From positions 1 through 24,281 of the forward strand of contig JBKEAC010000123.1 of the NCBI GenBank assembly GCA_047971925.1: 24,281 bases of DNA, given 5' to 3'. Positions 1 to 8,125 of the stretch are shown here, piece by piece. Source of the DNA: JBKEDC01 sp047971925 (GTDB taxonomy: Bacteria; Bacteroidota; Bacteroidia; Bacteroidales; Prolixibacteraceae). The first letter of the stretch is position 1. Each line of letters opens with the position of its first letter. The notes beneath the pieces are model-generated. The model was given only the letters and a program-made list of their open reading frames with translations, did no database searches and was not told where the DNA came from. The position numbers and the translations under genes were made by a program.

Positions 1-1
1 A

Positions 2-127
2 AAGCTTATCAACAAGCCTCCCTTTAAAATAAATCAGCACCGGATCAATAATCACCTCCTCCTTTTGCGCCAACATGGGTGCAAATGTGCCAAAAACAAC
101 AGTCAGTAGTAGTAATATTTTGCGCAT
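2..127 (-). CDS. 5' part of a secreted protein, cut by the left window edge
   Basis: An open frame starts at the ATG whose first base is 127 and runs off the left edge after 42 codons. It begins MRKILLLLTVVFGTFAPMLA, a classic Sec signal peptide (basic n-region, leucine-rich core, likely cleavage after A-M-L-A before QKEE). The visible mature part continues with VIIDPVLIYFKGRLVDKL. The Y-F-K-G-R-L-V-D-K-L string resembles the first strand of the CarboxypepD_reg-like beta-sandwich, which often opens Bacteroidota outer-membrane or surface proteins, but too little is visible to name a product. It lies beyond the terminator that follows the GH42 gene, so it is probably not part of the same transcript. 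Confidence 0.6.
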   Translation of the reverse strand, partial: MRKILLLLTVVFGTFAPMLAQKEEVIIDPVLIYFKGRLVDKL

Positions 128-150
128 TGTTGCAAAAATATAAATAAAAA

Positions 151-170
151 CGAATTGAGTAAGCAATTCG
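151..170 (-). promoter_or_regulatory. Perfect 7-bp hairpin followed by T-rich run on the minus strand, upstream of left-edge gene
   Basis: The arms CGAATTG and CAATTCG are perfect inverted repeats around a 6-nt loop. Read on the minus strand the second arm is followed by TTTTTATTTATATTTTTG and, shortly after, the ATG at 127. It could be a small terminator or attenuator, or an operator dyad. The sequence alone does not separate these. A TAnnTTTG-like string (TATTTTTG) lies in the same T-rich run but almost touches the start codon. Confidence 0.35.
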
Positions 171-306
171 CCCTCAAACATCTCTTAAATATATTGAAAC
201 AACGAAAAATCAATCAAATGCAGGCTTATTTCGCTCGGGGGTGATGGTGTTGCCCCTCGCCTTAGCCATTCCCAGGCAAGCCTCACGCGGCTACGCAGGT
301 AGCGTC

Positions 307-374
<68 letters not shown>

Positions 375-410
375 CAACAGAACAAGTGTATCCATTTAAT
401 TCGATTTCTT

Positions 411-462
411 CTATTAAAAAGCTCATTACAAAACCACAAAAAAAACGGTTTTGTAATGAGCT
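411..462 (-). terminator. Rho-independent-type terminator at the end of the GH43-GH43-GH42 unit
   Basis: Two perfect 16-bp arms, AGCTCATTACAAAACC (420-435) and its exact reverse complement (447-462), flank an 11-nt A-rich loop. On the minus strand the second arm is directly followed by a short T-run (TTTTTAATAG). No T-run follows on the plus strand, so it acts in the direction of the GH42 gene, whose stop codon lies about 180 bp upstream. It marks the likely 3' end of the locus. Confidence 0.85.
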
Positions 463-638
463 GGTTGCGGAGAAGATTTTAAACTAACAAAAAATTACTT
501 CTTCGATAAAACGTCGCATGATGAATTGTACAGAATACGTTTAGAAAAGCAAAATGACTAAATGAATAAAAACCGCCAGCCAATTACCCCCCACCTTACT
601 CCAACTGAGAACGTGAATCTACGGGAGTAACAGTTGAA

Positions 639-2711
639 TTAATCAGCTTGCCAAATAGCTACATCAGCAGACTCCAATATTTCATCTCCAATAATGTATC
701 TACCATGATGAGACAAATGAAATTCTTGAGAAGAATAGTTAACAGCAATCATAAATCCATCTCTATACGCTACAAAAACCCCCTCAGGATAACTTTCGGT
801 CATTACCTTATTCTCGGTATAAATACTCCGCATCACTTTTTTTTCTAATTCACCATCAGTAGAAATAACCCCAATATACCACACTTTCCCTTTTCCAATA
901 GACCTAGTCACAATTGATGATTTACCCATATAAAACTGATCGGCGTAAGTACCTATTGTAGTCGCATCAAACACCTCTAACAAATCGCCCCATGTGCTCC
1001 ATTCATACTTCTCTCCTTCATAAAGAAGTTTTCCTGTTTGTCCTGCCGGCAGCATATCAAACTGTTCCACTTTAGCTCCAATTAAATCATTCATTATACC
1101 CGATAAGTTACTTTCCCACAAGTGTGCATTTCGATCTTTCGCACCCGTGCGTGAAGTAATTATCAACTGACCACCTTGCATCACAAAATCTTTCCAACGC
1201 TGCACCAACTGCTCATCAACCATTTCATATGCAGGAACAACCAGAAATTTATAAGCATTGAAATTCACCGACTCGTCGATAATATCAACTGGAGCACCAA
1301 AAGAATGCAAAATTTTCTGATAACGCTGCATATGTGCCCATGTATCCCATTGAAAAGTTTGTTTCTGTTGTTCCAAATTCCACAGATTGTCGAAATTCCA
1401 CAAAATTGCACTTTTTCGCTGTGCAATTGCTTTTGGCATCTGAGCATCGAGGCGACAAGCCTCACGAAGATTCTTCATTTCCTGAATTACTTGCACATAT
1501 TCCTTACCACCTTGCGTCAGATTAAGCCCATCGGTTGTTAGCACTCCTTGATGATATTGCTCAGCACCATAGAGTACTTGACGATAGCGATAGGTGCATG
1601 CAAAAGAACTTCCTCCTGCAAAACAATGATATAACCACATACGCACAGCTCCAGGCAGCAAAAGAGAATTATGATTCGCCCAATTCACCTGGCCAGGTTG
1701 CAATTCCATTACACCATTCACCCCATTAATCGATCGATAATAGTCACTTGCATACAACAATACCGAAGGATCTCCTAAGCGGAAGCCTAATTCCCCCAAA
1801 TTTGAACTCCCATAATTTGGATAAGCTGTGAAAGATGCAAAATCTAACTTCCGCACTCGGCGCGGATCTGTATTTCCACCTTTTGCCACATAATTAGTGG
1901 TAATGTATTGGTCGCCATTAGTATATTGCTTAATTAAATTCGCTTGAAAATCAATAAAATTAGCTTGAGCATCAGCTGTAAATCGCTTAAAATCGAGTAG
2001 TGCAATAGGATTTATACCCCACCAACCCACATTATGTGCATTGGGGATATTTATCTGATTAAAATCGGTGTACAATTGACTCCAAAACTGAGTTCCCCAC
2101 GCTGTATTGAGCTGTTCAATAGTACTATATTTAGCGTGTAACCATGTGCGAAAGGCTTGCTGTGCTGCCTCACTATAATCTTCCTTTGCTTCTGGCTCAT
2201 TATCAATCTGCCAACCTATTACATTAGAATTATGTCCGAAATGTTTTGCCATCTCTTCCACAATGCGCTTAGTATATTGTAGCACCGTGGGATTGCTTAA
2301 TGACATATTTGCACGTGTACCATGCTCCTTACGAATGTAGTCGGCGCCCTGGATATAAATATCAGGATGTTTCTTTGCCAACCACACAGGCGGACAAGGA
2401 GTAGGAGTACCCAAAATGACTTTCAATTCATGTTTTTCAGCCAAAGCAACAACGTGATCAAGCCACTCGAAGTTGAATGTTCCCTCCTCTGGTTCAAGCT
2501 GTGCCCATGCAAACTCTGCCATGTGAATAAACTCAAAACCTTGCGATTGAATATTAGTAAAGTCGCGTTCCCACTGACTTGAATCCCAATGCTCTGGATA
2601 GTAATACACCCCAACCGACATTAGTTTTTCTTTTGGAAAAAAATTTTGTGGTTGTGCTTGAAGGTTCTGAACCAAAAGAAGGGTACAGAAAAGAGATAAT
2701 ATTTTTAGCAT
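639..2711 (-). CDS. GH42-family beta-galactosidase, secreted
   Basis: This 690-residue protein is probably a periplasmic beta-galactosidase removing terminal galactose from oligosaccharides. A signal peptide (MLKILSLFCTLLLVQNLQAQ) is followed by the GH42 TIM barrel from about residue 30 with the hallmark GVYYYPEHW. The predicted acid/base is E172 in WQIDNEP and the nucleophile E336 in VMELQPGQVNW. A trimerisation-like domain (about 440-600) and a small C-terminal beta domain follow. Length and domain order are normal for GH42. It is the last gene of the locus, 73 bp after the GH43 stop, and is followed by a strong terminator. GH42 is not part of the well-described Bacteroides ovatus xyloglucan locus and would duplicate the GH2 activity, so it may act on another linkage or on other galactosides. 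Family assignment is firm; substrate is inferred. Confidence 0.93.
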   Translation of the reverse strand: MLKILSLFCTLLLVQNLQAQPQNFFPKEKLMSVGVYYYPEHWDSSQWERDFTNIQSQGFEFIHMAEFAWAQLEPEEGTFNFEWLDHVVALAEKHELKVILGTPTPCPPVWLAKKHPDIYIQGADYIRKEHGTRANMSLSNPTVLQYTKRIVEEMAKHFGHNSNVIGWQIDNEPEAKEDYSEAAQQAFRTWLHAKYSTIEQLNTAWGTQFWSQLYTDFNQINIPNAHNVGWWGINPIALLDFKRFTADAQANFIDFQANLIKQYTNGDQYITTNYVAKGGNTDPRRVRKLDFASFTAYPNYGSSNLGELGFRLGDPSVLLYASDYYRSINGVNGVMELQPGQVNWANHNSLLLPGAVRMWLYHCFAGGSSFACTYRYRQVLYGAEQYHQGVLTTDGLNLTQGGKEYVQVIQEMKNLREACRLDAQMPKAIAQRKSAILWNFDNLWNLEQQKQTFQWDTWAHMQRYQKILHSFGAPVDIIDESVNFNAYKFLVVPAYEMVDEQLVQRWKDFVMQGGQLIITSRTGAKDRNAHLWESNLSGIMNDLIGAKVEQFDMLPAGQTGKLLYEGEKYEWSTWGDLLEVFDATTIGTYADQFYMGKSSIVTRSIGKGKVWYIGVISTDGELEKKVMRSIYTENKVMTESYPEGVFVAYRDGFMIAVNYSSQEFHLSHHGRYIIGDEILESADVAIWQAD

Positions 2712-2762
2712 CTATATAATTTTAAATACAACTAATCAATGTAACAAACTCATGAGATTTGT

Positions 2763-2782
2763 CGAAAATAAAAATATTTTCG
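2763..2782. repeat. AT-rich 8-bp hairpin between GH43 and GH42
   Basis: The arms CGAAAATA and TATTTTCG are perfect inverted repeats around AAAA, starting just after the GH43 stop codon. No GC-rich stem is present. It could be a weak processing or attenuation hairpin reducing GH42 expression, or chance in AT-rich DNA. The rest of the 73-bp spacer holds no clear promoter. Confidence 0.35.
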
Positions 2783-2784
2783 TT

Positions 2785-4512
2785 TTAAAATTCGGGCGAT
2801 AACACCGAGCAGCCCGAGGCGTTGAATGCTTCAATGCAGAACACATAATTCTGATGGCTATTCAAGCTTCGGATGGTCAGCGTGTCGGCATCGAAAACCG
2901 AGTAGGTTTGATAAAGCTTTTCAGCCGACACTCCATATCGGATGTTGTATCCCGTGGCATTCTTCACAGCATTCCACGACAATTTTACCTCTCGCCTATC
3001 CTCCTGTCTTTCCACCTTAAAATCGGTTGGTGCTTGTGGTTTTTCGCCGTTAGCACAGCCAAACACACGCACACCACTCAACGCCAATTGTCCTTTGGGC
3101 AAGTTGAAGTTTTTCAACATCAGGTGACGAGCTTGAACCGCCTCGGGCAATTCATAATAGATATGCGTGTTGTCGGTTCTTTCGGCTGTCCAACGATGAG
3201 AGAATACTTCTTTGCCTGCGTCGTCGGTTCCCATCAATTCAAAAGCAGCTGATGTAGACTGAAAACGCTTCATGCCACTCATGTCATGCTCGGCAAAGTT
3301 TAGCTGCACCGCTTTCACAACTGCCGAATCACCTAAATCAAGCTTCACGTAGGCTTGCTCATCGGCTTCTGCCGGTGCCCAATATGTTCTGATGTCTTCA
3401 TTCACGAGATTTTCAGCCTCATGGTTTTCCATTGCCGACGATACCTCTACAGCAACATCATGAGAGAGTAGGTTCCAATTGGTGCGATAATCGGCAGGGT
3501 CATTTGAACGCATTTGAGGAATTATTCTTGGAAAATCGCCAAATCGAGTATCGGCATATATTTCACCATCTTCATCGAAGAATACGGGATAAAGTGCTAA
3601 TCGTCGTTCAAACATGTGGCGCACCGATATCGAGATGGTGCAAATGTGCCAGTAGTTGCCCACCTTATCTTTGAAGGTGCTCCCATGTCCAGCGCCATTA
3701 GCAAAACCTCCGGGCTTATAGACCATCGGATTTGAGGCTTGAAGTTTAAACTCCCCCAAAGGAGAATTAGATGTATAAACCGCATCACCGTAGCTTTTAT
3801 ATTCTGTTCCTGGTCCGGCATATTGCAGATAATAGACCCCGTTACGTTTATCCACCCAAGGACCTTCAATCCAAGGTGCCTGCTCTTTTCGAGTATTATA
3901 GTCGCCTGGCACTTCCCAGCCCAAGTCTGTGGGATTAGGATAGTTCAATTCCACAGGATTACCAATATTTTTAAAGCCATTCTTATAGTCGATTTCAACG
4001 CCATAGAGCGGACTTGTATCGGAACAACCCCAATAGAGATACAAGCGGTGATCATCATCAAGCAAAAAGGCTGGATCCCATGCAGGTTGCTCTATCGTAG
4101 CTACTTCTTCCCATTTTCCCACATTGATATCGATTGCTCGATACACCTTATTCAAGCCATGCGATGAACCCATGTAGTAAATTTCTTCGTCAATGAGCAC
4201 CGCACATGGGGCATAGTCTTCAGTGGGCAAATCGGTTGTTGCCACATGAGTCCAATCTTTCAAATTAGTAGACTGCCAATAACCGCCTGACTTCGATACA
4301 AACATATAGTAGGTATCACCCACTACCAACATAGTTGGATCGGCAGCTTCTCGGCGTTGCTCTCCATCAATCGAAATAACATAGTCCAAATCAATCGGGT
4401 TGCAATATGTCACAACAGCTGTTGTAGCATCGTTTTTTAGTGAATTGTTGGGAGTGCAAGCTCCGAAAAAAGCTAGGCAGCACCATCCAAGTACATATAC
4501 AGTTTGTTTCAT
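2785..4512 (-). CDS. GH43 lipoprotein with F5/8 type C and fibronectin III modules
   Basis: This 575-residue protein begins with a lipoprotein signal (MKQTVYVLGWCCLAFFGAC, lipobox F-G-A-C), so it is probably membrane anchored, perhaps on the cell surface. A five-bladed GH43 propeller covers about residues 33-335. The catalytic trio can be read as base D58 (AADPTM), pKa modulator D146 (WDPAF) and acid E216 (WIEGPW). A coagulation factor 5/8 type C (CBM32-like) domain spans about 350-475 and an FN3 domain about 485-572. Its start overlaps the upstream GH43 stop by four bases (ATGA), so the two are translationally coupled. GH43 enzymes are usually alpha-L-arabinofuranosidases or beta-xylosidases; the subfamily is not assigned here. 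It differs strongly from its GH43 neighbour, so it is not a recent duplicate. A role in trimming arabinosyl or other side chains is inferred. Confidence 0.9.
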   Translation of the reverse strand: MKQTVYVLGWCCLAFFGACTPNNSLKNDATTAVVTYCNPIDLDYVISIDGEQRREAADPTMLVVGDTYYMFVSKSGGYWQSTNLKDWTHVATTDLPTEDYAPCAVLIDEEIYYMGSSHGLNKVYRAIDINVGKWEEVATIEQPAWDPAFLLDDDHRLYLYWGCSDTSPLYGVEIDYKNGFKNIGNPVELNYPNPTDLGWEVPGDYNTRKEQAPWIEGPWVDKRNGVYYLQYAGPGTEYKSYGDAVYTSNSPLGEFKLQASNPMVYKPGGFANGAGHGSTFKDKVGNYWHICTISISVRHMFERRLALYPVFFDEDGEIYADTRFGDFPRIIPQMRSNDPADYRTNWNLLSHDVAVEVSSAMENHEAENLVNEDIRTYWAPAEADEQAYVKLDLGDSAVVKAVQLNFAEHDMSGMKRFQSTSAAFELMGTDDAGKEVFSHRWTAERTDNTHIYYELPEAVQARHLMLKNFNLPKGQLALSGVRVFGCANGEKPQAPTDFKVERQEDRREVKLSWNAVKNATGYNIRYGVSAEKLYQTYSVFDADTLTIRSLNSHQNYVFCIEAFNASGCSVLSPEF

Positions 4513-6056
4513 TGGGGTGTATTTAGAGGTTGATATTCAAAATTACGGAAGATAACCGCACCATCGCCAATAGCACATAATCCAATGCGTAGGCTCATGA
4601 ATCCGCTCAGTGTATTGTGGTGTAAGCCTTCCACTTCGAGCGAGTTTTCGATTTTAATCCACTGCTTGCCATCGAGCGAATAATACATATCGACAATGTT
4701 ATCGTAGTTTTTTAAGCGAAGATACATCTTGGATTTTGCCACATCGGCTTGGGTGATAAACTGCCACCCACGAAGATTCGCCAAAACATTTTTGCCATCG
4801 GTGAGTATGCCTGAATTAAAGCCTTCCTTATAGAATAGGCTCAATCCAGCTTGCGCATTCCCCTCGATTTCCACTTCCACCGAAGCCATATAGGAATGAT
4901 CGGACGGTACCACCAATAAAGGAGAGCAATCGTTCATGCTTTGCCCCTTGCCTTGCACACACAATCCCTTGTGGAAAGAAAAACGATTGGGGTTATATTC
5001 TTTATAGAATTTCCATTGCAAACCGAGTTCATTTCCTTTAAAATCGTCGCTCAATTGAAAGTTTGAAGCCAACTTCTCCCCTTTCGGACGATGCTCCACG
5101 GGAAGATTCACATTCACCCCATCAGGAATTTTCCACCAACCATCAGATGTCCATTCGATGGGCAAAAGCATAGTTTGCCTCCCCATGTTGTAGTGGTGTT
5201 TTTCATAGCCATGAAACATGATCCACCAATCGCCATAGGCATCTCCAAAGATGGTGCCATGCCCAAGCGAGAGCCATTGATCAAGATTCGATTCAGCACG
5301 CAAAATAGCATTGTATGGAGAATTTTCCCACGGACCAGTGACCGATTTTGAACGAGCAGAAACTATCATGTGCCCCGTGCCTGGACCTGCAGTTCCTCCT
5401 TCGGCAACGGTGAGATAATAAAAGTCGCCACGTTTCACCACCTTTGGACCTTCCATACAGAAGCACTCAATCGACCAATCATTAGGAATCACCCAACCAT
5501 CATAGGAATGAATCATCTCGCTTTCGGTTCGCAGTCCATCCTTACTAAGTTTCACATAGTCGCCACTACTCCAATAGAGATAGCGATTTCCTTCCTTGTC
5601 AACCGCATGACCAGGGTCGATGCTAGAAATATGCAAGTCGATAGGTTCACTCCATGGACCTTCGATATTGTCAGCCCACACTACATAATTGGTGTTTTCC
5701 ACGGGAAAATAAATGTAATACTTATCGTTATACTTCACCAAATCTGGAGCCCATACCGAGCCTACAAAAGTGGTAAGTGCGTTACTCACAGGCTGCCAAT
5801 TTACTAAATCTTTGGAGTGCCAAATGGTGAGTCCTGGATAATATAAAAACGAGGAGTGTACCAAATAGTAATCCTCGCCATCAATCAAGATGGAAGGGTC
5901 GGGATAGTCGCCCGGAAAGATTGGATTTGCAAAGTGTGCTACATCACCACGAAGGTTTTGCGCCTGTGCACTAAAAGCACAAAGAAGGAGAAGAAGCCCC
6001 CACCAACTTCCACTAAAGGAAAGGAAAAAGGCACTAGTTTTATTGTTTGATTTCAT
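4509..6056 (-). CDS. GH43 alpha-L-arabinofuranosidase-like enzyme with C-terminal beta-sandwich
   Basis: This 515-residue exported enzyme has a Sec signal ending in AFSAQAQ. The GH43 propeller spans about residues 40-335, with catalytic base D53 (GDYPDPS), pKa modulator D147 (SIDPGHAVD) and acid E202 (CMEGPKVV). A XynB-like beta-sandwich (GH43_C2 type) covers about 345-512. The layout and length match the GH43 arabinofuranosidases of the B. ovatus xyloglucan locus, which remove arabinose from arabinoxyloglucan; this match is from memory of the family. It is the first gene after the 635-bp gap, so it probably starts a separate transcript. The start codon lies about 20 bp from one end of the interspersed element described at 6076-6678, so promoter signals for this gene may lie in or be altered by that element. 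Confidence 0.92.
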   Translation of the reverse strand: MKSNNKTSAFFLSFSGSWWGLLLLLCAFSAQAQNLRGDVAHFANPIFPGDYPDPSILIDGEDYYLVHSSFLYYPGLTIWHSKDLVNWQPVSNALTTFVGSVWAPDLVKYNDKYYIYFPVENTNYVVWADNIEGPWSEPIDLHISSIDPGHAVDKEGNRYLYWSSGDYVKLSKDGLRTESEMIHSYDGWVIPNDWSIECFCMEGPKVVKRGDFYYLTVAEGGTAGPGTGHMIVSARSKSVTGPWENSPYNAILRAESNLDQWLSLGHGTIFGDAYGDWWIMFHGYEKHHYNMGRQTMLLPIEWTSDGWWKIPDGVNVNLPVEHRPKGEKLASNFQLSDDFKGNELGLQWKFYKEYNPNRFSFHKGLCVQGKGQSMNDCSPLLVVPSDHSYMASVEVEIEGNAQAGLSLFYKEGFNSGILTDGKNVLANLRGWQFITQADVAKSKMYLRLKNYDNIVDMYYSLDGKQWIKIENSLEVEGLHHNTLSGFMSLRIGLCAIGDGAVIFRNFEYQPLNTPQ

Positions 6057-6114
6057 GAGTATAATTTTAATATTTAACCCGTTGTCCGAATTAATTATTT
6101 ACAATTTTAACGAA

Positions 6115-6133
6115 GAATGTGTTATGCATATTC
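6115..6133 (+). repeat. Hairpin inside element copy A
   Basis: GAATGTGT and GCATATTC flank TAT. Two positions are not Watson-Crick but form G-U pairs if the plus strand is transcribed. The corresponding site in copy B is a perfect 8-bp dyad, so the ability to pair is retained despite substitutions. Confidence 0.55.
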
Positions 6134-6313
6134 GAGTTTCATTGGTATTTAGGGAACTTCTTGGAATTAATTATTGAATTGAGGAGGCTGTTAAAGATAC
6201 ATTGCAATACGTCACTATCAGGAAGATTGTGTAATATCTTAGAATCTACCACTTAATCATCGTCAACTGACACGCTTAATGACTATATACGTTAGAATAC
6301 TACGATTTAAAAT

Positions 6314-6533
6314 AAAGCTTATTGGTCCATTTTTATTTTGAAATGGTGTTTTAAGCAAACTTATTAGTCCATATTTTTTTTGATGTAATGTTTTAAGCAA
6401 ACTTATTAGTTCATATTTTTTTTTGAAATGGTGTTTTAAGCAAACTTATTGGTCCATATTTTTTTTGAAATGGTGTTTTAAGCAAACTTATTAGTCCATA
6501 TTTTTTTGGAAATGGTGCTTTAAGCAAACTTAA
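6314..6533 (-). repeat. Five tandem 42-bp units with phased T-tracts and TAAGTTTG boxes
   Basis: Five units begin at about 6314, 6356, 6398, 6441 and 6483, with a partial sixth at 6525; spacings are 42, 42, 43, 42 and 42. Each unit starts with CAAACTTATT (degenerate in the first), contains a T-run of 6-9, and ends ATGGTGTTTTAAG or close to it. On the minus strand every CAAACTTA reads TAAGTTTG, which fits the Bacteroidota -7 promoter consensus TAnnTTTG and points to the GH43 genes. A 42-bp period is about four helical turns, so T-tracts and boxes lie on one face of the DNA. Copy B of the element has a single equivalent segment (about 19902-19927). Confidence 0.9.
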
Positions 6534-6691
6534 TTAGCGACATTTTCCCGAATGTGGTAAGTTAAGCTTCAATTTATAATGTAATAAGAAGTGTTTTAGC
6601 AATGATTTATTGGACGTTTAAAGGTCAATTGTTATTTAACGGATTAAAAATGCGCTGATTTAATTCCGCCAACAGGTTATTTAAGGAACTT

Positions 6692-8125
6692 CTACCGCTC
6701 CCAGGGCATAATTGTGAAATTTCTTTTCATCCAGTCAGCGGTGTTAAAACATGAAGTGGGCAGTCCTTTTTCGTTGAAGATTCCTGGAGTAGAGGTGTTG
6801 TTCCATGCGAAACGAACATTTTTCACCGTTGCAATTCCGTTAATACTTAGCTCAATTTTTGGGCCAATAATTTTTGCAGAAACAAAATGCCACTTGCCGT
6901 TTTCGTCCTCCACTTCAAATAATGATAAACCATTGCCCGAGCAGTTCAGCTGCTCGGCATGATTAAAATTCACCAATACTTTGTTTCCATTTTGCTCGAA
7001 GGAACTGAAAAGTGGACCATGAGCGGCAAACTCCGACTTTCCATAAGTGAGGTTCAAAGCAGCATGTGCGAAACGTTCGCCTTGCCAGTCTTTATTTCGG
7101 GGGTGAATATCAGTAGTATCGCCTATATCGCTCATCACAACCATACACGATTTATCAATTTTCGCATGGGCTCGACGTTGGGCATCACGCACTTCAGCAT
7201 TATCGGTAAAGTTGCGATCGCCAAAGGGAGCAATTTGAGCATAGTAAAAGTCGAAATCACCAAAACCATCACGCCATGTTTTTGCCAAGCCCTCAAGCAT
7301 TTGCGTATAGGCATAGGAGTTTTCCACATTGCTTTCTCCTTGATACCACAGCACCCCTTTCAACGATAACGGGATCAGCGGAGCAATCATACCATTATAT
7401 AAGCTAGCTGTTTCCGAAGGAGCCCACTCGAAATAACCCAAGCGTGCGGCGGCATTGCTTAAATATTTATCTTTATTGATATATGATTCTGGAATCCACG
7501 CCTCAATGGGCGATCCGCCCCAGTTGGAACTAATCAAGCCCACGGGGATATGTATTTCATCATGAATCTTTCTACCGAAGAAATAAGCGATGGCACTAAA
7601 CTTCCACATAGTTTCGGGCGAGCTTTTGAGCCACTGCCCATGCACATCTTCTTGCGGATAGGGTGCTGGTCGCCACTCCACATGGAAAAAGCGTAGGTCG
7701 GGTACATCAGCTTTAGTGCGCGCTTCTTCTCCTCGCTTGATGGTGTAGCAAGGTTGCCATTCCATGTTCGACTGACCTCCGCAGAGCCACACATCACCAA
7801 TCAGTACATCTTCGATGATTGTTTGCACTCCCATCTCAATGATTGAAATCGTGTGTGTGCCACCTGCCACTGGGGTTATCAACTCCACTTGCCAAATGGC
7901 CGAACTAGGCACTCTGGTCAATATGGTATCTTCAGGGCTCCACGATGCCACCACCTTCACCCATTCACAGGGCTTACCCCAACCCCAAAATTCAATGGTT
8001 GCTCCTTGTTGCAAGACCATGTGGTTGCTGAAAATGGCTGGCATGCTAATTTTTCCTTGCACGGTGGGAGCTGTCGCAAAAAGTGTCACAACTACCACGC
8101 AAATAGATAAGATACGTGTTTTCAT
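6692..8125 (-). CDS. SGNH-type acetylesterase (sialate O-acetylesterase-like), probable xyloglucan deacetylase
   Basis: This 477-residue exported hydrolase has a signal peptide ending near PTVQG, a short N-terminal beta region and an SGNH fold. The nucleophile is S119 in GGQSNMEW; further blocks are SSNWGGSPIEAW, LWYQGESN and the Asp-His pair D339/H341 in DIHPRN. Proteins of this type are commonly annotated sialate O-acetylesterase. In plant-polysaccharide loci they deacetylate hemicellulose, and a Xanthomonas relative in a xyloglucan locus founded family CE20. The locus context favours removal of acetyl groups from galactose in xyloglucan side chains; this is inference. Its ATG overlaps the GH2 stop by four bases (ATGA), so it is translationally coupled to the beta-galactosidase, which would need deacetylated galactose as substrate. 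Confidence 0.88.
   Translation of the reverse strand: MKTRILSICVVVVTLFATAPTVQGKISMPAIFSNHMVLQQGATIEFWGWGKPCEWVKVVASWSPEDTILTRVPSSAIWQVELITPVAGGTHTISIIEMGVQTIIEDVLIGDVWLCGGQSNMEWQPCYTIKRGEEARTKADVPDLRFFHVEWRPAPYPQEDVHGQWLKSSPETMWKFSAIAYFFGRKIHDEIHIPVGLISSNWGGSPIEAWIPESYINKDKYLSNAAARLGYFEWAPSETASLYNGMIAPLIPLSLKGVLWYQGESNVENSYAYTQMLEGLAKTWRDGFGDFDFYYAQIAPFGDRNFTDNAEVRDAQRRAHAKIDKSCMVVMSDIGDTTDIHPRNKDWQGERFAHAALNLTYGKSEFAAHGPLFSSFEQNGNKVLVNFNHAEQLNCSGNGLSLFEVEDENGKWHFVSAKIIGPKIELSINGIATVKNVRFAWNNTSTPGIFNEKGLPTSCFNTADWMKRNFTIMPWER

Larger units (their letters stand above)
6076..6678 (+). mobile_element. MITE-like non-coding element, copy A (about 603 bp), with expanded internal repeat
   Basis: This fills almost the whole gap between the esterase stop and the GH43 start. 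Its ends are related inverted repeats: AACCCGTTGTCCGAATTAA at the left and, read inward from the right, AACCTGTTGGCGGAATTAA (16 of 19 match). The same element lies in the opposite orientation at 19750-20175. By eye, 62 of the first 72 positions after the AACC end are identical without gaps, and the last 55 or so bases also align well. It encodes no protein. ATTT flanks both ends and may be a target duplication, though the DNA is AT-rich enough for chance. The right end lies 13 bp from the esterase stop codon. It could instead be a structured intergenic RNA or a remnant of an insertion sequence. Confidence 0.65.

Noticed and set aside
128..145. TATTTTTG as a -7 promoter box of the left-edge gene
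   Set aside because: It lies nearly at the start codon, would leave almost no leader, and the nearest upstream TTG is spaced about 23 bp away rather than the usual 19-21.
509..552. Short minus-strand frame ending RILYNSSCDVLSKK as the tail of a broken gene
   Set aside because: An in-frame TAG lies a few codons upstream and there is no start or recognisable domain.
3739..4167. Plus-strand open frames opposite the enzyme genes (this is one of the longest)
   Set aside because: They overlap conserved catalytic domains on the minus strand, have no recognisable domain and unnatural composition, and look like antisense shadows.
2785..6056. The two GH43 genes as a recent tandem duplication
   Set aside because: They differ in localisation signal, accessory domains and almost all sequence outside the catalytic motifs.
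6314..6533. CRISPR array
   Set aside because: The units abut head to tail with no unique spacers, the whole unit is repeated, and no cas genes are present.
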